From the NCBI RefSeq assembly GCF_036226925.1, contig NZ_CP109031.1, positions 8,494,001-8,558,000 of the forward strand: a stretch of 64,000 nucleotides of DNA, in the 5' to 3' direction. The notes beneath the pieces were generated by a model, which saw only the letters and a program-made list of their open reading frames with translations, was not told the origin of the DNA and did not search any database. Shown one piece after another: positions 14,798 to 23,586 of the stretch. Positions within the stretch are counted from its first letter, which is position 1; every line of letters begins with the position of its first letter. A program made the position numbers and the translations under genes. This stretch comes from Streptomyces sp. NBC_00659. GTDB taxonomy: Bacteria > Actinomycetota > Actinomycetes > Streptomycetales > Streptomycetaceae.

Positions 14798-16342
14798 ATG
14801 GGTGCACTCCTCGAATGGGACCAGCGGCTGTTCACGCGGGTGGCCACCGCGCGGGTGCCCGGGGCCGATCCGGCGCTGCGGCGGCTCAGCCACGCCGCCA
14901 ACCACGGCCGCCTGTGGCTCGGCACGGCCGCCGGGATCGGCCTCGTCGGCGGGCCGGCCGGGCGCCGGGCGGCGCTGCGGGGTCTCGGCTCGCTGGCGCT
15001 GGCCTCGTTCACCGTCAACACGCTGGTGAAGTGGAGCGCCCGCCGCCCCCGCCCGCTGCTGGAGGGCGTCCCCGCGATCCGGCATCTGACCCGTCAGCCG
15101 CACACCACGTCCTTCCCCTCGGGGCACTCCGCCTCCGCCGCGGCCTTCGCCACCGCCGTCGCCCTGGAATCCACGCGCTACGGCCTCCTGGTCGCGCCCG
15201 TGGCCGCCGCCGTCGCCTTCTCGCGTGTCTACGTAGGGGTCCACTACCCGGGAGACGTCCTCGCCGGCGTGGCCATCGGCGCGGGCGCGGCCGCCCTCAC
15301 CTGCCGCTGGTGGCCGCCGCGCCCTGACGTGCCGGAGCGGGAACGGCCCGCCGCGCGGGCGCCCGCCCTGCCGCTGGGCAAGGGACTGGTCGTCATCGTC
15401 GACGACCCGGCCCGTGCCGGGGCGCCCGGAGCCCCCGGGGCGCCGCCGGACCACGCCCGGCGGCTGCGCGCCCTGCTGCCCGAGGCCGAGGTGATCGAGC
15501 GAGGCCCCGGCGACGACCTCGCGGAGCTGCTCGCCGCGGCGGCCGACCGGGCGGTGGAGACCGGCGGCGCGCTCGGTGTCTGCGGGGGCGACGCCGTGGC
15601 GGGCGTCGCCGCCCGCGCGGCGGCCGGACGGGGGCTGGCGCTGGCCGTGTTCCCCGGTGGCACCGCCGACCGCTTCGCGCTGGACGTGGGTGTCCGGGAC
15701 CTCGAGGACACCGCCGGCGCGGTGGCCCGTGGCGAGGGGGTGTCGGTGGACATCGGCGTCGCCCGTTCGGGGGCGGGGGAGGACACCTGGTTCCTCAACG
15801 AGTTCAGCGTCGGCCCGTACCCCGAACTCGCCCGGCTGCGCGAGCGGTTGGAGCGCAGCCTGCCCGCCGCGCCGACAACCGCGCTCGCCCTGGCCCGGGC
15901 GCTCGGCACCGCCCGCCCGGTCGAGCTGAACGTCAACGGCCGGCCCCGTCGCCTGTGGCTGCTCCTCGCGGGCAACGGCCGTTTCGTGCCGGAGGGCCTC
16001 GTCCCCGCCTTCCGGCCGCGTCTGGACGACGATCTGCTCGATGTGCGCCTGGTCGACGCGGGGCGACGCCTCGCCCGCACCCGTACCGTCGCCGCCGCGG
16101 TCCTCGGGACCCTGGAGCACTCGCGGGTCTACGAAGCCGAGCGGGTTCCCTGGCTGGAGCTGGACGGTATCGCCGGAGCGGACATCCTGGCCTTCGACGG
16201 TGAACCGCTTTCCGGCGCCACCGGGTTGAGGCTGGAGAAGGAGTACCGGGCGCTGGTCGTGTACCGGCCCGTCCGGGAGAGGGCGAGCCGGTCCGGGAGA
16301 CACGCGGGGCCACCGCGACGGCCCGCCGCCGACGGCGGGTGA
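14798..16342 (+). CDS. PAP2-family phosphatase fused to a diacylglycerol kinase-like domain
   Basis: A 514-residue fusion. Residues 1-175 form a membrane PAP2 phosphatase with all three motifs: KWSARRPRPLLEG, TSFPSGHSASAAAF and SRVYVGVHYPGD. Residues 190-490 form a lipid kinase of the diacylglycerol/sphingosine kinase type: the nucleotide loop GVCGGDAVAGVAARAAAGRG, the signature LAVFPGGTADRFALDVGV, and a C-terminal FDGEPLS. It would dephosphorylate a lipid phosphate and/or phosphorylate a lipid alcohol at the membrane; the two activities are formally opposite. The start is an ATG without a strong ribosome site. It stands alone, followed by a short gap before the ArsR operon. Confidence 0.9.
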   Translation: MGALLEWDQRLFTRVATARVPGADPALRRLSHAANHGRLWLGTAAGIGLVGGPAGRRAALRGLGSLALASFTVNTLVKWSARRPRPLLEGVPAIRHLTRQPHTTSFPSGHSASAAAFATAVALESTRYGLLVAPVAAAVAFSRVYVGVHYPGDVLAGVAIGAGAAALTCRWWPPRPDVPERERPAARAPALPLGKGLVVIVDDPARAGAPGAPGAPPDHARRLRALLPEAEVIERGPGDDLAELLAAAADRAVETGGALGVCGGDAVAGVAARAAAGRGLALAVFPGGTADRFALDVGVRDLEDTAGAVARGEGVSVDIGVARSGAGEDTWFLNEFSVGPYPELARLRERLERSLPAAPTTALALARALGTARPVELNVNGRPRRLWLLLAGNGRFVPEGLVPAFRPRLDDDLLDVRLVDAGRRLARTRTVAAAVLGTLEHSRVYEAERVPWLELDGIAGADILAFDGEPLSGATGLRLEKEYRALVVYRPVRERASRSGRHAGPPRRPAADGG

Positions 16343-16394
16343 GGGGTCGCCGCCTCCCCGCCGACGGCGGTCCCTCGGATCCCTCTTCTATGCT

Positions 16395-16424
16395 TTGACG
16401 GCTATATAGCCATCGAGGCATATT
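16395..16424 (+). promoter_or_regulatory. Promoter with overlapping operator of the ArsR operon
   Basis: TTGACG (16395-16400) and CATATT (16419-16424) are spaced 18 bases apart. The perfect palindrome GGCTATATAGCC (16400-16411) fills the spacer. The expected transcription start, 6-7 bases past the -10, coincides with the ATG at 16431, so the mRNA may be leaderless. ArsR autorepression at the palindrome is inferred. Confidence 0.55.
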
Positions 16425-16430
16425 GGTGTC

Positions 16431-16838
16431 ATGTCCGACGACGCCCTATGGGCCGCCCTCGCCGATCCCCGGCGGCGGGCCATCGTCGCGCTGCTCCTGG
16501 AGCGCCCCCGGGCCGTGGGTGAGATCGTCGAGGCGTGCGGGCTCAGCCAGCCGGGCACCTCGAAGCATCTGCGCGTGCTGCGTGACGCGGGGCTCGTCCG
16601 GGTACGGCAGGAAGCCCAGCGCCGGGTCTACGCCCTCGACCCCGCCCCGATCGCCGCACTCGACGCCTGGCTCGCCGGGTACCGCAGGCTGTGGAACGAG
16701 AGCCTGGACGCCCTCGGCCGCCGTCTGGACGAGGTGGCGGGCGGGCCGTCGGACCGGCGAGAAGAGCCGTTCGCGCCCGGCCGAAGGCAACCGAACGGCG
16801 CAGCACCCCCACAGGAAGCTTCCTCACCGAAGGACTGA
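16431..16838 (+). CDS. ArsR-family transcriptional repressor
   Basis: A 135-residue winged-helix protein. It begins with the typical LWAALADPRRRAIVALLLER, and the recognition helix is SQPGTSKHLRVLRDAGLVRV. It has no metal-binding cysteine pair, so it belongs to the non-metal ArsR group that regulates a downstream SRPBCC protein. The C-terminus is a basic, low-complexity tail. There is no Shine-Dalgarno close to the start; see the promoter entry. Six bases separate it from the SRPBCC gene, making a two-gene operon. Confidence 0.9.
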   Translation: MSDDALWAALADPRRRAIVALLLERPRAVGEIVEACGLSQPGTSKHLRVLRDAGLVRVRQEAQRRVYALDPAPIAALDAWLAGYRRLWNESLDALGRRLDEVAGGPSDRREEPFAPGRRQPNGAAPPQEASSPKD

Positions 16839-16844
16839 GACACC

Positions 16845-17381
16845 ATGTCCGCCGAAGCCACCGCACGCACCGGGACGTACCTCACCCTGGACGACGGCCG
16901 CCCCGCAGTCCGCTTCAGCCGCACCTACGACCATCCCGTCGACCGCGTCTGGCGGTTCGTGACCGACGCCGACGAACTGGCCGCGTGGTTCCCCTCCCGC
17001 GCCGAGATGGAACTGCGCCCCGGCGGCACGATCACCTTCAGCGGCGATCCGAACATGCCCGGGTCGACCGGCCGCGTCCTCGCCGTCGACCCGCCCCGCC
17101 ACCTCTCCTTCGAGTGGGGCGGCGACGAACTGCGCTTCGACCTCGAAGCCCTCGACGGCGGGCGCACCCGCTTCACGCTCACCGACGTGCTTGCCGAGCC
17201 GGACACGGCAGCCCGCAACGGAGCCGGCTGGGAGGTGTGCCTCGCCGCCCTCGGCGCGAGGGCGCGCGGCGAACGCTCCGAGGGGCCGCACGCCGGCGGG
17301 ATCCCGGCCTGGAAGGAGATCTACGAGGTCTACGTCGAAGCGGGCGTCCCCTCCGGCGCGCCGGTTCCGGGGACGGACTGA
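16845..17381 (+). CDS. SRPBCC / AHSA1-like START-fold protein
   Basis: A 178-residue protein with the AHSA1 pattern: FSRTYDHPVDRVWRFVTDAD, LAAWFPSRAEMELRPGGTIT, and near the end GWEVCLAALGARA. The fold binds a hydrophobic ligand in a deep groove. Pairs of ArsR repressor and SRPBCC protein are common in actinobacteria, and the ligand is usually unknown. It is co-transcribed with the repressor. Confidence 0.88.
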   Translation: MSAEATARTGTYLTLDDGRPAVRFSRTYDHPVDRVWRFVTDADELAAWFPSRAEMELRPGGTITFSGDPNMPGSTGRVLAVDPPRHLSFEWGGDELRFDLEALDGGRTRFTLTDVLAEPDTAARNGAGWEVCLAALGARARGERSEGPHAGGIPAWKEIYEVYVEAGVPSGAPVPGTD

Positions 17382-17410
17382 CCGCTCACCCCGGTGGCGG
17401 GGACGACCGC

Positions 17411-20239
17411 TCAGGACAGCTGCCGCCGCACCAGCTCGTGCAGCCGCCCGCCCGTGTCCGCCAGCAACTGCGCGGGCGGGCCCTGCTGGGCGACCCGGCC
17501 GTTCTCCATCACGATGACACGGTCCGCGTCCAGCACCGTCGACAGCCGGTGCGCGATCACCACCCGGGTCGCGTTGAGCGCCTTGGTGCTCTCGATCACC
17601 GTGCGCTGCGTCGCGTTGTCCAGCGCGCTGGTCGCCTCGTCGAAGTAGAGGATGCGCGGCCGCCGTATCAACGCCTGGGCGATCATGAGGCGTTGGCGCT
17701 GACCGCCCGAGATGGCGCCGCTGCCCGAGACGAGTGTGTGCAGCCCCATCGGCATCCGTGCGATGTCCTCGGCCAGGCCCGCCATCTCCGCCGCCTCCAT
17801 CGCCTCCTCCGGCGTGTACGGCTCGGTGCCGCAGATGCAGTCCAGGATCGACCCGGTGAAGGGCTGCGCGTGCTGGAGCACGACACCGCACTGACGTCGT
17901 ACGGCGGACTGGTCGAGGGCCCCCAGATCCTGGCCGTCGTACAGCACACTGCCCGACACCGGCCGGTCGAAGCCGATCAGCAGCCGCAGCAGCGTGGACT
18001 TGCCGCAGCCGCTCGGGCCGACGATCGCCACGAACTCGCCCGGCCGGACGGAGAACGACACGTCGTCCAGGACGAGCGGACCGTCGTCGGCGTACCGGAA
18101 CGACAGCCGCCGCGCATCGACCGAGCCGGACAGCACACCGGGACGCGTACTCGCCCCGCGCACCTCGGGCGTCGCGTCGAGCACCGGCCTGATCTCCTCG
18201 AACATCGGCAGCGCGGCCGCCGCGGAGACCAGCGCGCCGGTGATCTGGGTGACCGACGTCAGCAGCATCGTCACCGATGTGTTGAAGGTGAGGAAGGCCG
18301 CGGCCGACAGCGAGCCCCGCGCCGGGCCCGCCAGGAGCATGAACATCAGCAGGGAGCACAACGGCAGATACACCGCGCCCATCACCGTCGTCAGGTTCTT
18401 GACGCGGCCGACCCGCTGCTGGAGTTCACGGCTGCGCGCGAACTCGCCCGCCCAGGCCGCGTACGCGTAGTTCTCGGCCCCCGCGACCCGCAGCTTGGGC
18501 AGCCCGCGCAGGGTCTGGAACGCCTGGTTGTTGAGCTTGTTGCCCAGGACCACCAGCCGGCGCTGCCCGCGTACCTGCCACAGACCGAGACCGAGGAACG
18601 CGGCCGCGACGACCACGAGCATGCCGATCGCGGCCAGCGCCATCGGCACGCTGTACCAGAGCAGCAGACCCAGGTTCATCGCGCCGACCGTGCCCGCCTG
18701 CGCGAGCGTGGGGCCCACACCGGCGAGCAGACGGCGGATCGCGCTCACGCCCATCGCGGCACTCGCGAGCTCGCCGGTCGAGCGGGCGGCGAAGAACGAC
18801 GTGGGCAGCCTCAACAGCCGGTCCCACACGGCCGGCTGGAGACTCGCCTCGATCCGGCCCTCCATCCGCAGCAGCGTGAGGTTCTGCAACAGCGTGAACG
18901 CCGCCGAGACGACGCCGGCGACCATGAGCGCGAGACAGACCTGCACGATCAGGCCGTGCTCGGCCCTCGGGACGTACTCGCCGAGCACCCGGCCGGTCGC
19001 GATCGGCACCAGCGCGCCGATCGCCACGGTCACCAGAGCGCTGATCGCGAGGTTGCGCAGATCCCCGCCCGTGCCCGCCAGACAGAACCGCAGCAGCCGC
19101 AGCGGGCCGAGCCCGTGCTCGGGCAGCGGGCGGTAGAACATCACGGCCCGCGGTTCGAACTCCGAGGCGTTGGCCTTCTCGACCGGCGTCTCCCGCCCGG
19201 ACGACGGCTGTACGGCGACATAGCCGCCGCGCCGCCACAGCAGCGCCACCGGCGCACCGGACACCGCCCGGCTGCCGACCAGCGGGCCGATGTCGTCACG
19301 CCACCAGCGCCCGTCCAGGCGCACGGAACGGGCGCGGATCCGTGAGGCGAGCGCGATCCGTTCGACAGGGTCGAGCCGTTCGCTCTCCGCGCCGCCTCCC
19401 GCCCGCTCGGCGAGGGTGATCCCGGCCGCGCGGGCGACCAGTTCGCAGGCCGCGTAGGTGGCGTCCGCCTCGGCCGCGGTCGGGCGCTTCGCCGATGCTC
19501 TGCCGATCGAGGCGAGCAGCGCCCGGTCGGCCCGGTCGCGGACGTCCTCACCGGCCTTGATGCCCGCCGCCGCACGGTCCTCGTGACCGGCCTCCAGCTC
19601 CTCTATCCAGCGGTCGAGGGTGGACAGCAGCCGGTACTGCTGGTCGACCATGCTCTGCCAGACACCGGAGTCCATCAGCAGATCGGCCGCCGCCTCGGCC
19701 CCGTACAGCGAGCCGTACTGCACGCTCCCCGGCGGGACCTGCATCCAGAACACGTCGTCGTCGGTGGGAGCGGCGGTGTACTCCCCGGCCGTCGGTGCCT
19801 GGAAGAGGATGGAGAGGCCACGTCCCACGCCGAGCGCGAGGGCGTGCTCCAGCGGGCTCGACGCCGGCGGCACGAACTGCGGGTTGCCGTACGCGTCGTA
19901 CGACCAGGTCGCCGTGTCGGCCGGCCGGTGCAGCTCGCGCAACCCGATCCGGCGCAGCTCGCAGCCGCGCAACGGCCGCCCCACCAGAGTGTGCTGAGGG
20001 CCCGTCACCGGACCGAGCAGCAGGGAGCCCGCTTCGAGCCGGCCGAGGTGATGCCAGTGACCCTGCTGCGCCGCGTCGACCGCGAACAGGTCCATGGCTC
20101 CCGCGGCCACCAGCCACAGGACCTGCGGACCCTCCAGATCGAGACGGCTCACTCCCGCGCAGCCGACATGGGTGCCCATGCCGCCGAGCGCGCCGAGCAC
20201 CATGTCCTGCTCGTGGACGCCTTCGTGGACCGTGCTCAT
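17411..20239 (-). CDS. NHLM-type peptide export ABC transporter, permease/ATPase (second subunit)
   Basis: A 942-residue protein. A long N-terminal cytoplasmic region of about 390 residues lacks a peptidase. Six-helix ABC exporter membrane domains follow (LAISALVTVAIGALVPIATG onward), then an ATPase with Walker A GPSGCGKSTLLRLLIG (about residue 742), signature ISGGQRQRLMIAQAL and Walker B ILYFDEATSALD. This size and order match the ATP-binding protein of NHLM bacteriocin export systems. It probably pairs with the peptidase ABC protein encoded immediately upstream (one base between stop and start). The substrate is presumably the double-glycine peptide at 23371-23586. Confidence 0.88.
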   Translation of the reverse strand: MSTVHEGVHEQDMVLGALGGMGTHVGCAGVSRLDLEGPQVLWLVAAGAMDLFAVDAAQQGHWHHLGRLEAGSLLLGPVTGPQHTLVGRPLRGCELRRIGLRELHRPADTATWSYDAYGNPQFVPPASSPLEHALALGVGRGLSILFQAPTAGEYTAAPTDDDVFWMQVPPGSVQYGSLYGAEAAADLLMDSGVWQSMVDQQYRLLSTLDRWIEELEAGHEDRAAAGIKAGEDVRDRADRALLASIGRASAKRPTAAEADATYAACELVARAAGITLAERAGGGAESERLDPVERIALASRIRARSVRLDGRWWRDDIGPLVGSRAVSGAPVALLWRRGGYVAVQPSSGRETPVEKANASEFEPRAVMFYRPLPEHGLGPLRLLRFCLAGTGGDLRNLAISALVTVAIGALVPIATGRVLGEYVPRAEHGLIVQVCLALMVAGVVSAAFTLLQNLTLLRMEGRIEASLQPAVWDRLLRLPTSFFAARSTGELASAAMGVSAIRRLLAGVGPTLAQAGTVGAMNLGLLLWYSVPMALAAIGMLVVVAAAFLGLGLWQVRGQRRLVVLGNKLNNQAFQTLRGLPKLRVAGAENYAYAAWAGEFARSRELQQRVGRVKNLTTVMGAVYLPLCSLLMFMLLAGPARGSLSAAAFLTFNTSVTMLLTSVTQITGALVSAAAALPMFEEIRPVLDATPEVRGASTRPGVLSGSVDARRLSFRYADDGPLVLDDVSFSVRPGEFVAIVGPSGCGKSTLLRLLIGFDRPVSGSVLYDGQDLGALDQSAVRRQCGVVLQHAQPFTGSILDCICGTEPYTPEEAMEAAEMAGLAEDIARMPMGLHTLVSGSGAISGGQRQRLMIAQALIRRPRILYFDEATSALDNATQRTVIESTKALNATRVVIAHRLSTVLDADRVIVMENGRVAQQGPPAQLLADTGGRLHELVRRQLS

Positions 20240-20240
20240 C

Positions 20241-22463
20241 TCAACGCTCCCTGACCAGACCGGCGTACGGGCCTTCGGCCGCCACCAGTGCCTCGTGCCG
20301 CCCGCGTTCCACGATCGAGCCGTGTTCGAGCACGACGATCTCGTCGCTGTCCCGTACGGTGCTGAGCCGGTGGGCGATCACCACGCAGGCGCAGCCGCGC
20401 CGGCGCAGGTTGTCCATGACGGTCTGCTCCGTCTCCGCGTCCAGGGCGCTGGTCACCTCGTCGAGCACGAGAATGCTGGGCCTGCGCACCAACGCCCGCG
20501 CGATCTCCAGGCGTTGCCGCTGACCGCCGGAGAAGTTCCGCCCGTCCTGCTCGACGCGGCTGTGGATCCCGCCGGGACGGCGGGTGACGACGTCGTACAG
20601 CGCCGCGTCCTTCAGAGCCGCTGCCACGGCGTCGTCGGGGATCGACGGATCCCACAGCGCCACGTTGTCCCGGACCGTCCCCTCGAAGAGGAACACGTCC
20701 TGGTCGACGAAGGACACGGACGACGCGAGCGCTTGGCGCGGGATGTCCTCCAGGCGCCGGCCGTCGATGCGGATCGTGCCCTCCCACGGCGCGTACAGGC
20801 CCGAGATCAGCCGGGACACCGTCGACTTGCCGCTGCCCGAACCGCCGACCAGGGCCACCTGCTGACCCGGCCCGACCGTCAGCGAGAATCCGGTGAGCAG
20901 CGGCTCGTCGAGCGGGCTGTAGCCGAACGTGATGTTCTCCAGCTCCACATGACCCCGCAGACGCCGGGTGGACCCGCCGGTGCCCGGGCGGGCGTAGAGC
21001 GGGTCGGCGCGGAAGTTCTCCACGTCCTTGAGCCGGGCCACGTCGGCCGCGAAGTCCTGGATCCGGCCGGCGACACCGTTGAGCCGGGTGATCGGCGCGG
21101 TGAACCGGGTGACCAGCGCCTGGAAGGCGACCAGCAGCCCCACGGAAACCTGCCCCTCGACCGCCCGCAGGCCGCCGATCCACAGGATCAGCGCGCTGTT
21201 GAGCATCGCCAGCGTGGGGGCGACCACCCCCAGCCATGCGCTCGGCACACCGAGGCGCTGCTGCTCCTCCAGCGTGGTGGCGTGCTGTCCCGCCCACTTG
21301 CGGAAGTAGCCATCCTCGCCGCCGGTGGCCTTCATCGTCTCGATCAACTGGAGCCCGGTGTACGAGGTGTTGGTCAGCCGGGCGGTGTCGGCGCGGAGTT
21401 TGGCGGTGCGGGTCGCGCGCAGCCGGATCACCACCCGCATCGCCACCACGTTGAGCAGCGCGACACCGATGCCGACGGCCGTCAGCTGCGGGTCGTAGGT
21501 GTAGAGCAGCACGGCGTACAGGACGACGACGACCGCGTCCACACCCGCCGCGGCGAGATCGCGCGCGAGGGTCTCGGCCACCGCGTCGTTCGACTGGAGC
21601 CGCTGCACCAGATCGGCCGGGCTGCGCTGGGAGAAGAAGGTGACCGGCAGCCGCAGCAGATGACGCAGGAACCGGGCGCTGGAGAGCGTCGAGGAGATGA
21701 TGCGGCCGCGCAGCAGATTCGCCTGCTGCAGCCAGGTCAGCACCACCGTCAGCAGCACCGAGACGCCCATCGACGCGAACAGCACCCCGAGCAGCGAACT
21801 CTGACCGCCGATCAGATACTGGTCGATGAACGTCCGGCTGAGCGCGGGCACGGCCGCGCCGACCGCCACCAGCAGCAGACTCGCCAGCACCGCGGCGGGC
21901 ATCGTGCCCGAAGTGCCGCGCAGCCGGGCCGGCATGGCACCCAGCACCCCCGGCCTGCGGCCGCCCCTGCGGAACCCGGGACCCGGCTCCATGACCAGGA
22001 CGACTCCGGTGAAGCTGGTGTCGAAGTCCTCCATCGGCACGAAACGACGGCCCTTGCCCGGGTCGTTGATGTGCACACCCCGGCGTCCGAGACGGCGCCC
22101 CATGCCGTCGTACACGACATAGTGGTTGAACTCCCAGAACAGGATCGCGGGTCCCCGCACCTCGGCGAGAGCGGCCGTGTCCATCTGCATGCCCTTGGCC
22201 GTCAGACCGTAACCGCGCGCCGCCTTCAGCAGGTTGCTCGCGCGAGAACCGTCCCGCGAGACACCGCAGGCGATTCGCAGCTCTTCGAGCGGGACGTGCC
22301 GGCCGTGGTGGCCGAGCACCATGGCCAGGGACGCCGCACCGCACTCCACGGCCTCCATCTGGAGGACGGTGGGGGTGCGGACGCTCCTGACCCGGGTCCT
22401 GGGCACGCTGCGCCGGGGCGGCGCGGCGCGCCGTCTCCCGCGGGTGTCCGGTGCGGCGCTCAC
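20241..22463 (-). CDS. NHLM-type peptidase-containing ABC transporter (C39 protease, permease, ATPase)
   Basis: A 740-residue peptidase-containing exporter. The N-terminal C39 domain has oxyanion Gln35, catalytic Cys41 (MEAVECGAASLAMVLG), His114 (NHYVVYDGMG) and Asp134 (HINDPGKG), so it should be active. It cleaves after a Gly-Gly leader and exports the core. Exporter helices follow, then an ATPase with Walker A GGSGSGKSTVSRLISG (about 544) and signature FSGGQRQRLEIARALV. The GTG start at 22463 overlaps the stop of the HlyD-like gene (GTGA). The three transport genes and the peptide gene run in one direction. Confidence 0.92.
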   Translation of the reverse strand: MSAAPDTRGRRRAAPPRRSVPRTRVRSVRTPTVLQMEAVECGAASLAMVLGHHGRHVPLEELRIACGVSRDGSRASNLLKAARGYGLTAKGMQMDTAALAEVRGPAILFWEFNHYVVYDGMGRRLGRRGVHINDPGKGRRFVPMEDFDTSFTGVVLVMEPGPGFRRGGRRPGVLGAMPARLRGTSGTMPAAVLASLLLVAVGAAVPALSRTFIDQYLIGGQSSLLGVLFASMGVSVLLTVVLTWLQQANLLRGRIISSTLSSARFLRHLLRLPVTFFSQRSPADLVQRLQSNDAVAETLARDLAAAGVDAVVVVLYAVLLYTYDPQLTAVGIGVALLNVVAMRVVIRLRATRTAKLRADTARLTNTSYTGLQLIETMKATGGEDGYFRKWAGQHATTLEEQQRLGVPSAWLGVVAPTLAMLNSALILWIGGLRAVEGQVSVGLLVAFQALVTRFTAPITRLNGVAGRIQDFAADVARLKDVENFRADPLYARPGTGGSTRRLRGHVELENITFGYSPLDEPLLTGFSLTVGPGQQVALVGGSGSGKSTVSRLISGLYAPWEGTIRIDGRRLEDIPRQALASSVSFVDQDVFLFEGTVRDNVALWDPSIPDDAVAAALKDAALYDVVTRRPGGIHSRVEQDGRNFSGGQRQRLEIARALVRRPSILVLDEVTSALDAETEQTVMDNLRRRGCACVVIAHRLSTVRDSDEIVVLEHGSIVERGRHEALVAAEGPYAGLVRER

Positions 22464-23269
22464 GGCAGGAGCCAGTCGACGGGGCGCTGACCGGTGAGCC
22501 GGACCGAGGCCGTGGCCAGGGTCATGGAGGTGAGCGCGTAGGGCGGCCCGTCCGCGGACGACCACTTCAGGCCGCTGCGGGTGGCGGACGACCGGTCGAG
22601 CCTGACCAGCACGGCGACCGGCCTGCCCTTCTCGCTGAACTGCTCGCCCAGTTGGGCGTCGCCCAGGTAGGCGGCGATCTGCTGCCGGGTCTGCACGCTG
22701 CGGCCCACCGCCTTCACGTGGCCGCGCAGCACTCCGTACCGCTGGGCGGGCACCGACTGGACGGTGAGGTCGACGGCGGCGTCGGCGGGAACGGCGGCCG
22801 CGCTCGCGGCGGAGACGTACACGGTCGCGTACAGGGGGTCGTCGGCGTGGGCGGCCTTCTCCACGGCGGCGACGTTCGCGCCGGTCGAGATGATCGCGCC
22901 GATGGTGGCGGCCAGGGCGGTGACACGGCCCGCGGCGACCGTACGGACGACGGCCGTCTCCCCTTGCGCCGTACGCACCTTCAGTACGGGGGCGTTCGCG
23001 GGGAGCCGTTCGCCCTCCTTCGCGAGGACCGCCGTGACCTGCCCGGCGACCGGGCTCTGCAGGAGGTAACTGCCCTGCGCCTGGGTGAGGACGGCGGGCG
23101 CTGCGACGGTGGGGGTGACGGTGCCGGTCACGGCCCAGACGGAGGCCGCGGCCATGGCAAGGACCGTCACGGACAGGGCGAGCCGGCCCTGTGGGCGGGC
23201 GAAGCGCACCGGAAGGTCGAGCTCTTCGGGGGAGCGCAGTTTGGCGAGGGCCTGTTGACGGAACTGCAC
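22460..23269 (-). CDS. NHLM-type secretion protein, HlyD-like membrane fusion subunit
   Basis: A 269-residue protein with a short cytoplasmic N-terminus (VQFRQQALAKLRSPEELDLP), one membrane helix (LALSVTVLAMAAASVWAV) and an extracytoplasmic barrel-sandwich/biotinyl-lipoyl-like part (YLLQSPVAGQVTAVLAKEGE). It lacks the long coiled-coil hairpin of Gram-negative HlyD, as expected for NHLM secretion proteins of actinobacteria. It probably docks the exporter. The start codon is GTG. It is about 100 bases downstream of the peptide gene and overlaps the peptidase ABC gene. Confidence 0.88.
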   Translation of the reverse strand: MQFRQQALAKLRSPEELDLPVRFARPQGRLALSVTVLAMAAASVWAVTGTVTPTVAAPAVLTQAQGSYLLQSPVAGQVTAVLAKEGERLPANAPVLKVRTAQGETAVVRTVAAGRVTALAATIGAIISTGANVAAVEKAAHADDPLYATVYVSAASAAAVPADAAVDLTVQSVPAQRYGVLRGHVKAVGRSVQTRQQIAAYLGDAQLGEQFSEKGRPVAVLVRLDRSSATRSGLKWSSADGPPYALTSMTLATASVRLTGQRPVDWLLP

Positions 23270-23370
23270 GGGACTCTTCTCACCTGTTCGAGAGGCTCAC
23301 GGCACCTCATGGCACCCGAGAGTCCCGGAACCGGTGGGGCGGTTCCGGGACTCGGCGGCGTGAAACGCGA

Positions 23371-23586
23371 TCAGAGACCGGCGACCAGGCCGGTGACCGG
23401 GGCGGTGTTCAGGCCGGTCACACCCTCGACGGTGCCGATGGCCGTGCCGACGATGCCGGAGACCGGGGCAACGCCGTCCACCAGGCCGGTGACGGTGCCG
23501 ACGGCGTTCAGCGCGAGGCCACCGGAGACGTTGTCGAGGTCGGCGTCGGAGATCTCGGCGGTCTCGACACGGGGGGTGGAGTTCAT
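23371..23586 (-). CDS. Double-glycine leader peptide, Gly-zipper bacteriocin-like precursor
   Basis: A 71-residue precursor, ATG 23586 with GAAGGGAAG about 8 bases upstream. The leader (1-23) ends in the classical motif ISDADLDNVSGG, a C39 protease site. The 48-residue core has no Cys, Lys, Arg, His or aromatic residue. It is made of Gly, Val, Thr, Ala and Leu, with Gly spaced mostly 3-4 residues apart (GTVTGLVDG; IVGTAIGTVEGVTG; APVTGLVAGL). This GxxxG spacing suggests a helix-packing, membrane-active peptide like unmodified two-peptide bacteriocins. No lanthionine, YcaO or radical-SAM enzyme gene is adjacent. It lies first in the export operon. Activity is inference. Confidence 0.82.
   Translation of the reverse strand: MNSTPRVETAEISDADLDNVSGGLALNAVGTVTGLVDGVAPVSGIVGTAIGTVEGVTGLNTAPVTGLVAGL

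Noticed and set aside
17411..23586. Lanthipeptide cluster
   Set aside because: The core has no Cys and no LanM/LanBC, YcaO or radical-SAM gene is present; only export genes are seen.
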